Below are positions 41,638 to 49,573 of a stretch of 64,000 bases of DNA, piece by piece; position 1 is the stretch's first letter; every line of letters starts with the position of its first letter. Origin of the DNA: DASXHD01 sp036488725 (lineage in GTDB: Bacteria; Myxococcota_A; Polyangia; Polyangiales; Polyangiaceae). Below the pieces are notes generated by a model. That model worked only from the letters and a program-made list of their open reading frames with translations. It had not been told where the DNA came from and searched no databases. The stretch lies in the NCBI GenBank assembly GCA_036488725.1, contig DASXHD010000128.1, positions 1 through 64,000 of the forward strand, given 5' to 3'. Both the position numbers and the translations under genes were made by a program.

Positions 41638-43815
41638 TCAGCCGGCGCGCGCGAGCGCGTGCTCGAGGATCTTGATCGCCATACGCGCATCGTCCGAGCT
41701 CCGCGCGAGGGCGTGGGCTTCTTCGATGCGCCAGCGCGCGTTTGCGACGTGGGCTCGCGCAGCGTGCTCGTGACCTTCGGCCGAGGCGGCGCGTGACTCG
41801 GCGAGATCGAGCAGACCGCGGTACACCGCGACGGCCGAGCGATAGAACGCGTTGCCCGCGAGGAGCTCATCGGCGAGATCGAACGACGCGCGCGATTCGG
41901 CGATGCGATCGAGCGCGGCGAGCACGCCGCCTCGAACGCCCTCGAAGATCCCGGCGACGCGCAGGTCCCCGCCGCGGCGCGACGCGAGCGCGGCGAACGT
42001 CAGATGATCTTCGGCAGCGGAGAGCCTGCCTTCGTAGAGCTCGAGCACGCCCATGTACCCGACGACGATGCGCTCGCTGCGAAGCATCTTGAGCCGTCGC
42101 ACCGCTGCGAGCGCGCGGTCGTACGTGTCGCCCGCGAGATCGCACTCGTCGCGTTCGAAGTAGTTCCACGCGAGGCCCATGAACGCGAACGCTTCGCCCG
42201 CGCCGTCCCCAGCCGAGCGCACGAGCTTGAGGGATTTTTCGAACGCGGCCTGCGCGAGATCGAGCTCGCCGAGCGAGTTGTGGAGCGAGCCGAGGTGCCG
42301 GAGGACCGACGCGGTCCCGCGCGCGTCGCCGCGGTCGCTCTCGATCTCGAACGCGCGCGTGAGGTGCTTGCGAACCGTGTCGAACTCGCCGAGCTGAAAT
42401 GCGGCTTGGGCGGCGGCGCGATGAGCCTCTCTCGCGCGTTTGGCGCCTCCGACTTCGTCGGCGAGCGTGACCGCGGTCTCGGCGTCGCGGCGCGATTCGA
42501 CGAGACGGCCGAGCGCGTAGAGCGTGCTCGCACGTGCGAGGAGCGCGCGCGCGAGGAGATCGAGATCGGCGGCGGCTCCCGCGCGAAGTGCCGCGTCGAG
42601 CTCCGCGAGCCGCGCCTCGCCGAGACCGCCGCCGAGGGCGAGCGCATCGAGAGCGAGCGCCGTGTGCAAGACGACGTCGAATCGTTTGTGTGCGACGCCC
42701 CACGCGAGTGCGGCCTCGAGATCTTCCCAGTCGTCGGCGCCGGGCTCGAGCTCGGATTCGTCGCGCCCGATCGCGCGCGCACGCTCGCAAAAAAACGTCG
42801 CGTGGACGACGGCGAGCGCTTCGGACTCGGTGCGACGGAGAGTCGACTCCGAGAGCGCGCGGATGGCCTCGCACATCGAGAAGCGCATGGGGCCGTGACG
42901 CTCGACGCGAAGCAAGCTCTTGCCCGCGAGGAGCACGGCGACCTCGCGCGCGCCGTCGACGTCGGCAGCGACCGCGTCGATCGCTTGGAGCGTGAAGCTG
43001 CCGCGAAAACTCGAGCACCGGCGTAGGAGCTCGCGCTCGACCGGCGCGAGGAGATCGAACGCGCGGCGCAGCGCGACCTCCGCCGGCGCCGGGCGGGCCG
43101 ACACGAGCGCGAGGACGTCGCGCGGATCGTCCGAGCCGACGCGCGCTGCGGCGATTTCGATCGCGAGCGGGACGCCCGCGAGCCGGCGCGCGAGCTCGGC
43201 GATGCTCGCGCGCTCTTCGCCCTCGGGGAGCCAATCGATCATGCGCTCGCGCACGCGCTCGACGAAGAGCTCGACCGCGTCGCGCGAGGAAACGCCGCCG
43301 AGCTCGACGATGTGCTCGCGCGGCACGCCGAGCGGCACGCGGCTCGTCACGAGGAACCGCACGTCCGGCGCCGCTGCCATCCAGCCGCGAATCACGGCCG
43401 CGCAGCACGGAACCAGATGCTCGACGTTGTCGAGGATCACGAGCGCGTCGGGCCGCGCCACGAGCGTGTGCATCAAGACGGCGTCCGCGTCGCCCGATTG
43501 CACGACGCGCGCGCCGCCGAACGCGCGCAAGACGACGTGCGCCATCTCGTCGGACGTGCGCGCGTCGCGCATGTCGCAAAACCACGCGCTGCCGAACCGC
43601 GCACGACGCGTCGTCGCGTAGCGCATCGCGAGACGCGTCTTGCCGATGCCGCCCGCGCCGACGATGGTGACGAGACGCTCGACTTCGAACGGGGCGTCGA
43701 GCCGATCGAGATCCTCACCGCGCCCGAAGAACCGCGAAGGCTCGGGTCGCAGGAACCCGCTCGCGCGCGTGGGCGGAAGGCTGGACACTGCACGCACCAC
43801 TCCGCAAGATATCAC
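41638..43815 (-). CDS. STAND-type ATPase with TPR C-terminus
   Basis: A 725-residue protein. The N-terminal NTPase has Walker A GAGGIGKT (53-60), Walker B LVILDN (125-130) and the SRVPLG sensor-like segment, as in AfsR/MalT-type signal-transduction ATPases. The rest (about 380-725) is helical TPR. No DNA-binding or kinase domain is attached, so it lacks the usual output. The start is one of several GTGs; GTG 43815 directly follows the TAA of the upstream FGE-like gene. It may act as a nucleotide-driven scaffold; ligand and partner are unknown. Confidence 0.78.
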   Translation of the reverse strand: MISCGVVRAVSSLPPTRASGFLRPEPSRFFGRGEDLDRLDAPFEVERLVTIVGAGGIGKTRLAMRYATTRRARFGSAWFCDMRDARTSDEMAHVVLRAFGGARVVQSGDADAVLMHTLVARPDALVILDNVEHLVPCCAAVIRGWMAAAPDVRFLVTSRVPLGVPREHIVELGGVSSRDAVELFVERVRERMIDWLPEGEERASIAELARRLAGVPLAIEIAAARVGSDDPRDVLALVSARPAPAEVALRRAFDLLAPVERELLRRCSSFRGSFTLQAIDAVAADVDGAREVAVLLAGKSLLRVERHGPMRFSMCEAIRALSESTLRRTESEALAVVHATFFCERARAIGRDESELEPGADDWEDLEAALAWGVAHKRFDVVLHTALALDALALGGGLGEARLAELDAALRAGAAADLDLLARALLARASTLYALGRLVESRRDAETAVTLADEVGGAKRAREAHRAAAQAAFQLGEFDTVRKHLTRAFEIESDRGDARGTASVLRHLGSLHNSLGELDLAQAAFEKSLKLVRSAGDGAGEAFAFMGLAWNYFERDECDLAGDTYDRALAAVRRLKMLRSERIVVGYMGVLELYEGRLSAAEDHLTFAALASRRGGDLRVAGIFEGVRGGVLAALDRIAESRASFDLADELLAGNAFYRSAVAVYRGLLDLAESRAASAEGHEHAARAHVANARWRIEEAHALARSSDDARMAIKILEHALARAG

Positions 43816-44613
43816 TTACCGCGCATCTGCGCAGCACCGCACGCCGACTTGCGGGCCCGAGTAGGTCTCGCCGTGTCCGAGCGTTCGGGCGCGGCAAGTG
43901 TTCTTGCCAGGCAGCCACCAGGCGCCCTTCATCGACGAACGTTGCGGCGCGACGCCGTGGTCGAGCGTGGCCCATTCTTCGATGTTTCCGCTCATGTCAT
44001 GCACGCCGAAGGGGCTGACGCATCGCGGATACGCCGTGATCGGCGCGCGCAGATCGCGGAGGCCGGCGCCCGGCCGCCCGAGATCCATTTGGTCGATGTT
44101 GCACATCGTGTCGTCGCGCGTGAATCCATCCCCATACGGATACGGATGCATGTCTTCGCCCTCGCACGCGAACTGCCACTCGCTCTCGAGACAAAGGCGC
44201 TTGCCCTGCAACGCGCACACTTGTCCGGCGCTCGTCCACGATTGATTCGCGAGCGGAAGCGCGCTCGCGTCGCCCGGCGCGACGTACTCCTCGCGATCGA
44301 TGCAGAAGCGTCGATGCTCGCGCGCGCCGCGGCACGTCACGGGCTGCGCGTACTCGGCGCAGCGGTAATCTTGATAGGGCGGCGGATCCATCCAGCGCTT
44401 GCAGATTTGGATCGGATCCGGACAGTAACTTCCGTCGACGAGGACCATGCCTTCGCGGCACGCGGTCGGCGGGGGCGGCGCTTTGGGATCGGTCGCGATC
44501 GGCACTGGCGGCGCGGGCAGCGCGGCGTCGACCGCGATTGGATCCACGCGGTGGGCAGCTTCTTTCGACGCGCACCCCGCGAGCATGACGATGATCCATG
44601 CGCGGCGAATCAC
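43816..44613 (-). CDS. SUMF1/FGE-fold lipoprotein
   Basis: A 265-residue lipoprotein with lipobox LAGC (Cys14 region) and a Pro-rich spacer, then a domain of the formylglycine-generating enzyme/sulfatase-modifying factor fold (CVSPFGVHDMSGNIEEW, then GAWWLPGKNTCRARTLG and GVRCC). The residue equivalent to the first catalytic Cys of FGE appears absent, so it is probably not an active FGE. Several Cys suggest disulphides. It is paralogous to the divergent gene at 44696. Its TAA abuts the GTG of the STAND ATPase gene, so the two are coupled. Confidence 0.75.
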   Translation of the reverse strand: MIRRAWIIVMLAGCASKEAAHRVDPIAVDAALPAPPVPIATDPKAPPPPTACREGMVLVDGSYCPDPIQICKRWMDPPPYQDYRCAEYAQPVTCRGAREHRRFCIDREEYVAPGDASALPLANQSWTSAGQVCALQGKRLCLESEWQFACEGEDMHPYPYGDGFTRDDTMCNIDQMDLGRPGAGLRDLRAPITAYPRCVSPFGVHDMSGNIEEWATLDHGVAPQRSSMKGAWWLPGKNTCRARTLGHGETYSGPQVGVRCCADAR

Positions 44614-44695
44614 GATTCAGTGTGGGCCGCAAGCGCACGCGAGGCAATTTTCCGGTTTGTGGACGAGCTGACTTCGGCTACCAACCACAGCCGCA

Positions 44696-45502
44696 GTGCG
44701 CAGTTTGCAGTACGCAGCTCTGGTCGTGTTTTGCGTCGGGTGTCGCGCGGCGTCGGCCGACGAAACGGTGACCTCGATGGTCGTCGACGCCGGAGTCGCG
44801 CCGCACGCGAGCGCCGCGCCCGTCGCGCGAGTCGCCGCAGCCATCGAGCCGCCGAGCCCGTGCCCGAGCGGAATGCTGCTCGTCGAAGGCGATTACTGCC
44901 CCGACGTCGAGCAGCAATGTCTCGAGTGGATGGACGAAGGCCACTATCACTTCTTCCGCTGCAAGCACTACGCGCACCTCGGCGCCGGCGCGTGCAAGTC
45001 GAAGAAGAAAGTCCACGAGCGCTTCTGCATCGACGAGACCGAGCGCACCGAGCCCGGCTCCGAGCTCCCGCGCAATCATCAATCGTGGACGTCGTCGAAA
45101 AAACTCTGCGAAGGCGACGGCGCCCGCCTCTGCCTCACGCGCGAATGGGAGCTCGCGTGCGAAGGCGACGAAATGCGCCCGTATCCCTACGGCTGGGATC
45201 GCGACTCGAACATCTGCAACGCCGACATCGACCACGGCCTCGGCCACATCGGCCGCCTCGTCGACCACCGCGCGCCGGCGAGCGCGCACCCGGCGTGCGT
45301 GAGCCCGTTCGGCGTCCACGACATGGTCGGCAACGTCGACGAATGGACCACGATCGATGGCATGCCCCGCGGCTCGCGCGAAGTCATGCACGGCTCGTGG
45401 TGGATGCCCGGCCGCAACGCCTGCCGAAATTACCAAGCCGGTCACGGCGCCTATTACGAAGGCACCGAAAGCGGCACGCGCTGCTGCGCAGATCCCCGCT
45501 AG
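44696..45502 (+). CDS. SUMF1/FGE-fold lipoprotein, divergent paralogue
   Basis: A 268-residue lipoprotein with a lipobox-like VFCVGC and the same domain as its divergent neighbour (CVSPFGVHDMVGNVDEW, then HGSWWMPGRNACRNY, GTRCC). Both share CPD in the N-terminal part and PYPYG in the middle. The first FGE catalytic Cys position is not Cys. The start is GTG 44696. It is convergent with def, with the stop codons sharing CTAG. Likely a surface or periplasmic binding protein. Confidence 0.75.
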   Translation: MRSLQYAALVVFCVGCRAASADETVTSMVVDAGVAPHASAAPVARVAAAIEPPSPCPSGMLLVEGDYCPDVEQQCLEWMDEGHYHFFRCKHYAHLGAGACKSKKKVHERFCIDETERTEPGSELPRNHQSWTSSKKLCEGDGARLCLTREWELACEGDEMRPYPYGWDRDSNICNADIDHGLGHIGRLVDHRAPASAHPACVSPFGVHDMVGNVDEWTTIDGMPRGSREVMHGSWWMPGRNACRNYQAGHGAYYEGTESGTRCCADPR

Positions 45503-46074
45503 CTCCCGTATTTCGCGACGAGCGCCCTCGCGCGCTCCGCAAACGCCGCGAGATGATAGCGCTCGAAATCCGCCCACGTCGCGAGCGAGCGCGTATCCGT
45601 CACGCGATCGACGAAGAGCTTCCCATCGAGATGATCGAGCTCATGCTGAAACGTCCCCGCGGTGAGCCCCTTCACCTCGAAGTCCAGCGGCTTCCCGTCA
45701 CGGCCTAGCGCGCGAACGCGCACCCCGGCAAATCGCGGAACCTCGCCCCGCAAGTTCGGCACCGACAAACACCCTTCGTAATTCATGAACGTCTCCGTCG
45801 TCGTCGCCGTGACGACCGGGTTCACGAGAATGGTGAGCGGCCAATTCGGCTTGTACGGATACCGCGGATTGTCCTTCACGCAGATCGCCGCCACGCGAAC
45901 CGCCCGAAAAACCTGGTTCGCCGCGATCCCCGCCCCGTTCGCGTCCACCATCGTCTCGACCAAGTCATCAATGAACCGCTGCATCTCCACCGACGCAAGC
46001 TCATCGCCCCCAACCTCCCGCGCCACTTCCCGCAAAACAGGATGCCCAATCGTCGCAATCTTCAAAATCGCCAT
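45499..46074 (-). CDS. def: Peptide deformylase
   Basis: Def removes the formyl group from nascent proteins using a metal ion. The 191-residue protein has all three motifs: GAGIAANQ (47-54), EGCLSVP (100-106, metal ligand Cys102) and QHELDH (143-148, ligands His144 and His148, catalytic Glu145). ATG 46074 matches the usual N-terminus (MAILKIATIGHPVL). The frame stays open upstream through a palindrome-rich gap. No fmt is adjacent. Confidence 0.95.
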   Translation of the reverse strand: MAILKIATIGHPVLREVAREVGGDELASVEMQRFIDDLVETMVDANGAGIAANQVFRAVRVAAICVKDNPRYPYKPNWPLTILVNPVVTATTTETFMNYEGCLSVPNLRGEVPRFAGVRVRALGRDGKPLDFEVKGLTAGTFQHELDHLDGKLFVDRVTDTRSLATWADFERYHLAAFAERARALVAKYGS

Positions 46075-46124
46075 CCCCTCACCATCTACCCCAATCCCCC
46101 GCCCCCAGCCGCCCGTCGCCACCA

Positions 46125-46223
46125 AAGTTCGGATCCGAACTTCTGTTTTCGTCCACTCGCCTGGCCCGTTGGCCGGCCCAGGCCTGGCCCGGCCAGGTGA
46201 CGCCGAAAGTTCGGATCCGAACT
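46125..46223. repeat. Composite palindrome region between def and the MarR gene
   Basis: Two copies of the palindromic word GTTCGGATCCGAAC (46127-46140, part of an 18-base palindrome at 46125-46142; and 46209-46222, part of 46208-46223) flank a 26-base GC-rich imperfect palindrome (46170-46195, one mismatched pair, rich in GGCC). The arrangement could form a hairpin array like REP/BIME elements. It occupies most of the 214-base gap between the divergent def and MarR genes. Confidence 0.65.
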
Positions 46224-46288
46224 GCACGGGATTTCCGGGGCTGGCGGGGCGGTATGGGGTGTGCAGTCGAGGGTGGGCGGAGGTTGGG

Positions 46289-46765
46289 ATGCATCGGGCG
46301 ATTTGGGCGGTGAAAAAGGCGCATTGGCGGACTTGGGCGGCTACTTGGAGGATGCTCCGGAAGAGCGGGGTGACGCCGGCGCGGTTCGACGTGATTCATT
46401 GCTTGGTGAAAGCGGGCGGGCGGATGAGGCAGGGGGCGTTGCGGAGCGCGCTTGCGGTGGTGAAGTCGACGCTCAGTGAGACGCTCGCGAAGATGGAGAA
46501 GCTCGGGCTGGTCACGCGGTCGCGGCGATCGCGAAAGGGGCGTGTCGTGCAGGTGACTGCGAAGGGGGCGCTCGTGCAGCAGCGCACGTTCCTGGACGAG
46601 TGCGATGTGGAAGAGACGATCGCGATGGGGTTCGGCGCGTATTGGCGGCCGGACAAAGAGAGGCTGTGGATTCTTGCGCTCGAGCGGCTTTGCAAGTCGG
46701 TGCGGCGGGCGTTTGGAGAAGCGCGGGCGCCGCGGCTTTATGAGTGGCTCGAGGTAGAGGACTAG
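46289..46765 (+). CDS. MarR-like winged-helix regulator
   Basis: A 158-residue protein with a winged-helix domain (GRMRQGALRSALAVVKSTLS, then a LAKMEKLGLVTRSRRSRKGRVV wing) typical of MarR. The N-terminus is Trp- and Arg-rich (HRAIWAVKKAHWRTWAATW). ATG 46289 is well placed after a GGAGG-type Shine-Dalgarno. It is divergent from def and convergent with the methyltransferase gene, sharing CTAG at the stops. The gap upstream holds palindromes that might be its operator, though the word is dispersed. Confidence 0.78.
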   Translation: MHRAIWAVKKAHWRTWAATWRMLRKSGVTPARFDVIHCLVKAGGRMRQGALRSALAVVKSTLSETLAKMEKLGLVTRSRRSRKGRVVQVTAKGALVQQRTFLDECDVEETIAMGFGAYWRPDKERLWILALERLCKSVRRAFGEARAPRLYEWLEVED

Positions 46766-48573
46766 CGTTTTTCGGCGAGGATCAGCGTGCGCGGGGAGTT
46801 CGGGCCGAAGAAGACGCCGGGGGTTTGGATGCGGCCGCTGACTTCGGCGACTCGGAAGCCCGAGTCGTGCAGCAATTTGCCGAGCTCGTGGAGCGCGTAG
46901 ATGCGCACGGAGTATTCGATTTCTTTCGAGCGGCCGTCGTCGAGCATCATCGTGCGTTTGACGCGCATGCGGCTCGTGATCCAGTCGACCGACATTTCGT
47001 CCATGCAGACACAGCCCTCGCCCTCGAACCACGCGAGCGAGGGGGACTGCGCGATGACGAAGTCGCGGCTCACGACGTCGAGTAGGAATTGGCCGCCTTG
47101 ACGCAGTGATTTGTGGACGCGCTGGATGACTTGGGCGTTCTTTTCTTCTTCGAAGTAGCCGAAGGTCGAGCCCCAGCAGTAGACGCCGTCGAAGGCGTCT
47201 TCGAAGGTCATCTCGCGCATGTCGCCTTGGACGAAGTTGATCTTCTGGCTCGCGTCTTGGGCTTCTTCGCCGGCGCGCGCGAGCATGGAGATGCTGAGAT
47301 CGAAGCCGACCACGCTGTAGCCGCGGCGGCTCAGCTCGACGGCTTCTTTTCCGGTCCCGCAACCGAGATCGAGGAGCGAGCCTCCGCGGGCGACGCCGAG
47401 CGAGTCTTCGATGAAGTCGACCTCCGTCGCGATCTGCGCGTCGGTGAACTTCGGCATCGTGCGGATGAAGTCGTCGTTGAAGAGCTCTTCCCACCAAGGG
47501 CGCGCGCGACGCCGCGGGACGAGGCCCTCGGTGAGCGGCGGCGGCGCGAGCGGGCTCGGCGCAGCGCCGGGCGTGGGCGCGACGATTGGCATTTTGCCCG
47601 AGGTCGGCGGCGGACCTTTGGGGGCTTTGGGTGGCGTCGAGATCGGGCGCGCTGCGGCTCCGTCTTTCGCGAGCGCGACCACGGGCGGCGACGAGATCTC
47701 GAGATCGGCGGTGTCGATTTCGTCGCCGCTGTCGACGGTCGGCGGCGCGCTCGCGCGATCGGGCTCGATCTCTTCGATGCCGCGCGCTTCTTCGTCGTCG
47801 ATCAGTGCCGTCGCGCGCGCTCGCGGCTTGGGACGGTCGTCGAGCAGATGCGGCGTCGACGAGAGCGCGTCGGCCGGAATCGGCGGCGAAATCGGCGCGG
47901 GCGGAACCGGCGGCTTGGACGAAATCGTCGGAACACGCGGCGCGGGCGGGACTGCCGGGGCCATCGTGTTCAGGCCGCGCGGTGGCGGGCGCGACGAGAG
48001 CACGGCGGCCGCTTCGACGTCGTCGATCTCGAGCGCGTCGTCGCTCGGCTGACGCTTCGGCGCGGCCTCGCCCGGAGCAGGCGGCGGATTGCTCGGCATC
48101 GTCGGCACGCGCGGCCGATACTGCGGCTCGTCCTCGTCCACCGGGATCCCGTCGTCGTCTTTTTCTTCTTCGTCGCTCGGCTCCTCCATGTCGAGCTGCG
48201 TCTTGCGATCGCCCGCGTCGTCCGGAAGCTGGTCGAGCGGAACGGTCGGCGGCGCGCTCGGAATGCGGCGCTCCGTCTTTTGCTCGTCGAGTTTTTTGTC
48301 GGCGAGCACTTTTTCCGTCGGGCTCGGCGGCGGAGGACCCACCGAAATGATGCGCGACGGCTGGATCGGCGCCGCCGTGACGTCGACGTTGCCGTTCGAT
48401 TTTTCTTTTTCTTTGGGCTCGGGGCGCGCGATCTCGTCATCCGGGATCCGCAGCGCGAGCTTGGCCTTCGCGCGACGCGCGCGACGCGCGGCTTTCGGGT
48501 CGAGCGGCTCGTCGGCCGTGACCTCGATCTCGTCCGAATCGGGCGACGAAGGTCTCGCGCGTTCTTCCGTCAC
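46762..48573 (-). CDS. SAM methyltransferase with long disordered N-terminal arm
   Basis: A 603-residue protein. About 340 N-terminal residues are low complexity: first acidic and Lys-rich, then Pro-, Ala- and Asp-rich with repeated APP and VPT patterns. The C-terminal part is a class I methyltransferase (SLLDLGCGTGKEAV near 396, VVGFDLS). GTG 48573 overlaps the psd stop (GTGA), so it is coupled to phosphatidylethanolamine synthesis. A lipid methyltransferase is possible but the domain lacks specific PmtA-type signs. The disordered arm is unusual and may bind other proteins. Confidence 0.78.
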   Translation of the reverse strand: MTEERARPSSPDSDEIEVTADEPLDPKAARRARRAKAKLALRIPDDEIARPEPKEKEKSNGNVDVTAAPIQPSRIISVGPPPPSPTEKVLADKKLDEQKTERRIPSAPPTVPLDQLPDDAGDRKTQLDMEEPSDEEEKDDDGIPVDEDEPQYRPRVPTMPSNPPPAPGEAAPKRQPSDDALEIDDVEAAAVLSSRPPPRGLNTMAPAVPPAPRVPTISSKPPVPPAPISPPIPADALSSTPHLLDDRPKPRARATALIDDEEARGIEEIEPDRASAPPTVDSGDEIDTADLEISSPPVVALAKDGAAARPISTPPKAPKGPPPTSGKMPIVAPTPGAAPSPLAPPPLTEGLVPRRRARPWWEELFNDDFIRTMPKFTDAQIATEVDFIEDSLGVARGGSLLDLGCGTGKEAVELSRRGYSVVGFDLSISMLARAGEEAQDASQKINFVQGDMREMTFEDAFDGVYCWGSTFGYFEEEKNAQVIQRVHKSLRQGGQFLLDVVSRDFVIAQSPSLAWFEGEGCVCMDEMSVDWITSRMRVKRTMMLDDGRSKEIEYSVRIYALHELGKLLHDSGFRVAEVSGRIQTPGVFFGPNSPRTLILAEKR

Positions 48574-49439
48574 TGGAGCACCTTCGCTGCGCCGTTCTCG
48601 CGGTGCACGCCGCCAGTCGCCATGCGCTCGCCGAACTTCACCATGCCCGGCTCGACGTTCCACCGTGTCTTCACGCACGGCTCGAAGAAGACGACCGCAG
48701 TCGAGCCGAGATGAAACACGCCGATCTCCTCGCCGCGTTGCACCGGCACGCCAGGATCGAATTTGTGGGTCCCGTTGGGAACGTCGTGCGCGTCGATCGT
48801 GGGGACCGTGATGCGCCCGACGACGATGGCCGCGACCATCACGACCGTCACGCGGCCGAGGTGCTCCGTGTCGATCACGATCGCGACGCGTCGGTTGATC
48901 GCGAAGAGATTTCCGACGTGGCTCATCCCGATCGCGTTCACCGGAAAATAATCGCCGGGCATCGAGCGGATTTCCACGATGCGTCCGTCGACCGGCGCGT
49001 GCACGCGGTGGTAATCGCGCGGCGAGAGATAAATCACGCAGCCCGCGCCGCCGACGTAGCGGCTCGCTTCGGTTTCGTCGCCGAGGAGCTCGCCGACGCG
49101 GTACGGGCGGCCTTTCACGAAGAACGTCGCGCCCTCGTCGACCGCGCCCATGCAGTCGATGCGGCCATCGGCTGGGCTCAGGATCGCGTCGTCCGCCTTT
49201 TCGATCGGGCGCACGCCGGGCCGGAGGTTTCGGGTGAAGAACTCGTCGAAGCTCGCGTAGCCGCGGCGCTGAACGCACTCTTCGAAGTCGACGCGGTAAA
49301 AGCGCGAGTAGAGGCCGACGACCGCGCGCTCGACGGGCGCGGACCATTTGCGATCGGCGAGCTTGCCCATCGCACGCGAAATGCGGCGACGCGGCAAAAC
49401 GCGAAGGATTCGAGCTGCGGCGTAGGTGAGCGCGCTCAT
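48570..49439 (-). CDS. psd: Phosphatidylserine decarboxylase proenzyme
   Basis: Psd makes phosphatidylethanolamine on the inner membrane and self-cleaves to form its pyruvoyl group. The 289-residue protein has Asp91 (SPADG), His144 and His147 (DYHRVH) and the cleavage motif LGST (244-247, new N-terminus at Ser246), matching the E. coli D-H-S triad. ATG 49439 gives the usual N-terminus; in-frame ATGs at 49475 and 49523 would add residues with no match. No pssA is adjacent. Confidence 0.94.
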   Translation of the reverse strand: MSALTYAAARILRVLPRRRISRAMGKLADRKWSAPVERAVVGLYSRFYRVDFEECVQRRGYASFDEFFTRNLRPGVRPIEKADDAILSPADGRIDCMGAVDEGATFFVKGRPYRVGELLGDETEASRYVGGAGCVIYLSPRDYHRVHAPVDGRIVEIRSMPGDYFPVNAIGMSHVGNLFAINRRVAIVIDTEHLGRVTVVMVAAIVVGRITVPTIDAHDVPNGTHKFDPGVPVQRGEEIGVFHLGSTAVVFFEPCVKTRWNVEPGMVKFGERMATGGVHRENGAAKVLQ

Positions 49440-49573
49440 GTCTACGGATGCGGCGCGGGCCGCTGGAGGCTCCATCGTGCAAAGGCCCGAAAGAGCCTGA
49501 TTTATGCTACCGGCGCAGCGCATTGGCGGTCAACCAAAGCCTCGCGCGATCTTCTTCCGCCGCGTACGGACGT

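Noticed and set aside
44696..45502. Active formylglycine-generating enzyme
   Set aside because: The fold fits but the first catalytic Cys is absent and there is no sulfatase gene nearby.
46762..49482. One very long minus-strand protein joining psd region and methyltransferase
   Set aside because: The upstream part is out of frame with the real psd and has shadow composition; the GTGA at 48573 gives a natural start.
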